The notes under the pieces are model-generated. The model worked only from the letters and a program-made list of their open reading frames with translations, ran no database searches and had not been told where the DNA came from. 33,235 nt of DNA from Oscillatoriales cyanobacterium (lineage in GTDB: Bacteria > Cyanobacteriota > Cyanobacteriia > Cyanobacteriales > Microcoleaceae). Below, one piece after another: positions 31,952 to 33,235 of the stretch (position 1 is the first letter of the stretch; every line of letters begins with the position of its first letter). The DNA lies in the NCBI GenBank assembly GCA_004292745.1, contig RDXH01000111.1, positions 10,593-43,827 of the forward strand, read 5' to 3'. The translations under genes and the position numbers were made by a program.

Positions 31952-33235
31952 TTGAACTTCTCCCGTAAAGATGTATCGGTAAGTACGAACCCACTGTCAC
32001 TGACAGTGACAGACTTCGATCGAGATGGCAAACCCGACTTAGTTGTACCGAATTTAGGCAGCAATAGCATCTCATTGTTCGCTAATGCTGGCTCTGGAAA
32101 CTTTGATTTCAAACTGGACAAAAATGTGGGAATCGCACCCACTATAGTTTTAGCAGCCGATTTTATTAATGGAGATAATAGACCAGAACTCTTGGTAGCA
32201 AATAGCGGAGATAGTAGCATATCATTACTATTAAATAGCAAATTAGGATTCATTAATTTTCCGACCTTTAGCTTTGGTAATCTGCCTTTTCCTGACGCGG
32301 CGATCGCGGCGGATTTTGATGGGGATAGTAAACTAGATTTTGCTGTCGTCAATGGGAAGCAAAATGTGGCTGTTTTGATGCTAAACCGTGGTTTCAGCTT
32401 TATTTTGCAGCCAGCCATTCCTGTTGGTACTAATCCTGTGGCGATGACGGCGATTGACTTTAATGTTGATGGTAAAATTGATTTGGCGATCGCCAACGAA
32501 GATAGCAATAATGTGACTTTGTTGCTGAATGCTGGTGGTGGTAACTTGACAAAATTGCCAGCAGATATAGTTGTTGGGAATTCACCAAGGGCGATCGCCA
32601 CTGGTGACTTTAATAACGATGGTTTTCCCGATCTGGCGATCGCAAATACAGCCAGCAACAGCATTTCAGTTTTGTTGAATTCTCAGGGTAGCAGTTTCAC
32701 CAAACAGCCAGATATTACAGTTGGTAATTCTCCAAGTTCGATCGCCAGTGGTGACTTTAATAACGATGGTTTGGCTGATTTGGCGATCGCCAACCAAGGT
32801 AGCAATAACATCTCAGTGCTGCTAAACTCTGATGCTGGTAAGTTTACCAAACAGCCAGAAATTCCAGTAGGATCTCGTCCCTCCTCACTTGCGGCTGCTG
32901 ACTTCAATGGTGATGGTAAACTCGATCTGGTTGTGGCGAATGAATTGAGCAAAAGCTTGACAGTGCTCATCAATGAGGGTACTCCAACTCCGACGCCAAC
33001 GCCAACTCCGGTAACAACTCCCACTCCGACGCCAACTCCCACTCCAGTAACAACTCCCACTCCAGTAACAACTCCCACTCCGGCGACAACTCCCACTCCA
33101 GTAACAACTCCCACTCCGGCGACAACTCCCACTCCAGTAACAACTCCCACTCCGGTAACAACTCCCACTCCGGTAACAACTCCCACTCCGGTAACAACTC
33201 CCACTCCGGTAACAACTCCCACTCCGGTAACAACT
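31952..33235 (+). CDS. FG-GAP/VCBS repeat protein, predicted seven-bladed propeller (partial, runs off window)
   Basis: Open from 31940 to the end of the window, at least 428 codons, no stop. The start is TTG at 31952 with GAGGGGT 5-6 bases upstream; no in-frame ATG occurs before about 32378. Seven repeats of 48-51 residues each carry a DxDxDG-type calcium loop: D21 (DFDRDGKPDL), D70 (degenerate, DFINGDNRPEL), D121 (DFDGDSKLDF), D169 (DFNVDGKIDL), D219 and D268 (DFNNDG), D317 (DFNGDGKLDL). Seven such repeats predict an integrin-alpha-like beta-propeller. From residue 344 a Pro/Thr linker follows. No signal peptide is seen, unusual for this extracellular class, so export or the true N-terminus is uncertain. 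The gene is easily missed by ATG-only callers. Confidence 0.88.
   Translation, partial: MNFSRKDVSVSTNPLSLTVTDFDRDGKPDLVVPNLGSNSISLFANAGSGNFDFKLDKNVGIAPTIVLAADFINGDNRPELLVANSGDSSISLLLNSKLGFINFPTFSFGNLPFPDAAIAADFDGDSKLDFAVVNGKQNVAVLMLNRGFSFILQPAIPVGTNPVAMTAIDFNVDGKIDLAIANEDSNNVTLLLNAGGGNLTKLPADIVVGNSPRAIATGDFNNDGFPDLAIANTASNSISVLLNSQGSSFTKQPDITVGNSPSSIASGDFNNDGLADLAIANQGSNNISVLLNSDAGKFTKQPEIPVGSRPSSLAAADFNGDGKLDLVVANELSKSLTVLINEGTPTPTPTPTPVTTPTPTPTPTPVTTPTPVTTPTPATTPTPVTTPTPATTPTPVTTPTPVTTPTPVTTPTPVTTPTPVTTPTPVTT
32981..33235 (+). repeat. Pro/Thr-coding tandem repeat (TPTPVT units)
   Basis: 18-base units ACTCCCACTCCGGTAACA, with 6-base sub-units early on and GCGACA variants, encode (TPTPVT)n in frame with the propeller gene. 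It continues to the window edge. Such linkers usually join an exported domain to another domain further on. Confidence 0.9.

Noticed and set aside
31936-33222. Two long minus-strand open frames (242 and 179 codons) at the right end
   Set aside because: They are antisense to the plus-strand VCBS-repeat gene. Their Gly-Val repeats simply mirror the Pro/Thr repeat, while the plus strand has seven regular calcium-loop repeats.
1-33235. tRNA, rRNA, tmRNA or riboswitch
   Set aside because: I looked for tRNA T-loop words (GGTTCRANTCC) and paired acceptor ends in the gaps and saw none. A covariance-model scan would be decisive.

Overview
The window looks like chromosomal DNA of a filamentous, Oscillatoriales-type cyanobacterium (Microcoleus/Oscillatoria/Phormidium-like). 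The evidence is the very frequent GCGATCGC (HIP1) and CGATCG words, the cyanobacteria-specific genes (psb32-like TPM protein, DUF3318, DUF4346, a PedR-like small LuxR regulator) and the many short tandem heptamers, C/G-tract repeats and palindromic repeats between genes. The genus is inferred from style only. No tRNA, rRNA, CRISPR array or complete insertion sequence was seen.

Layout. 1-2.5 kb: pnp (minus), its stop codon lying inside a heptamer array. 2.8-7.9 kb: an SNF2-family helicase with two in-frame blocks of repeat DNA, then a MITE-like element, then its usual partner, a SWIM zinc-finger protein. 8-11.5 kb: fructokinase (minus), the small LuxR regulator, a small conserved protein and hisS. 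11.7-14.3 kb: a defence-like island with a Uma2 nuclease-like protein, a cytosine-5 DNA methyltransferase with a palindrome at its promoter, and a broken restriction-enzyme-like gene. 14.3-17.9 kb: a receiver-only response regulator, a DUF3318 protein, a concentrative nucleoside transporter and a small Cys-rich protein. 18.0-20.5 kb: a decayed locus with a headless small gene remnant and a beta-helix (filamentous haemagglutinin-like)/CHAT-protease gene broken into three frames.

20.7-25 kb: an RluA-type pseudouridine synthase, an 18-copy 13-bp array, a short RecQ, a second palindromic MITE-like element, a small membrane protein and an M23 peptidase. 25.2-29.6 kb: ftsH, an FMN reductase, a small protein, the Psb32-like protein and a DUF4346 protein. 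29.8-31.8 kb: a second cytosine-5 methyltransferase and two small unrecognised genes. 31.95 kb to the end: a TTG-started gene that runs off the window, encoding seven FG-GAP/VCBS repeats (a predicted seven-bladed beta-propeller) and then a Pro/Thr repeat linker.

The strongest theme is repeat DNA interacting with genes. Repeats extend or terminate coding sequences (pnp, the 9774 gene, the 29856 methyltransferase, a false upstream start on fructokinase). They also sit in frame inside the SNF2 protein. The photosynthesis and housekeeping genes (pnp, hisS, ftsH, psb32, rluA) look intact. The accessory genes (restriction enzyme, CHAT protein, small remnants) are visibly decaying.
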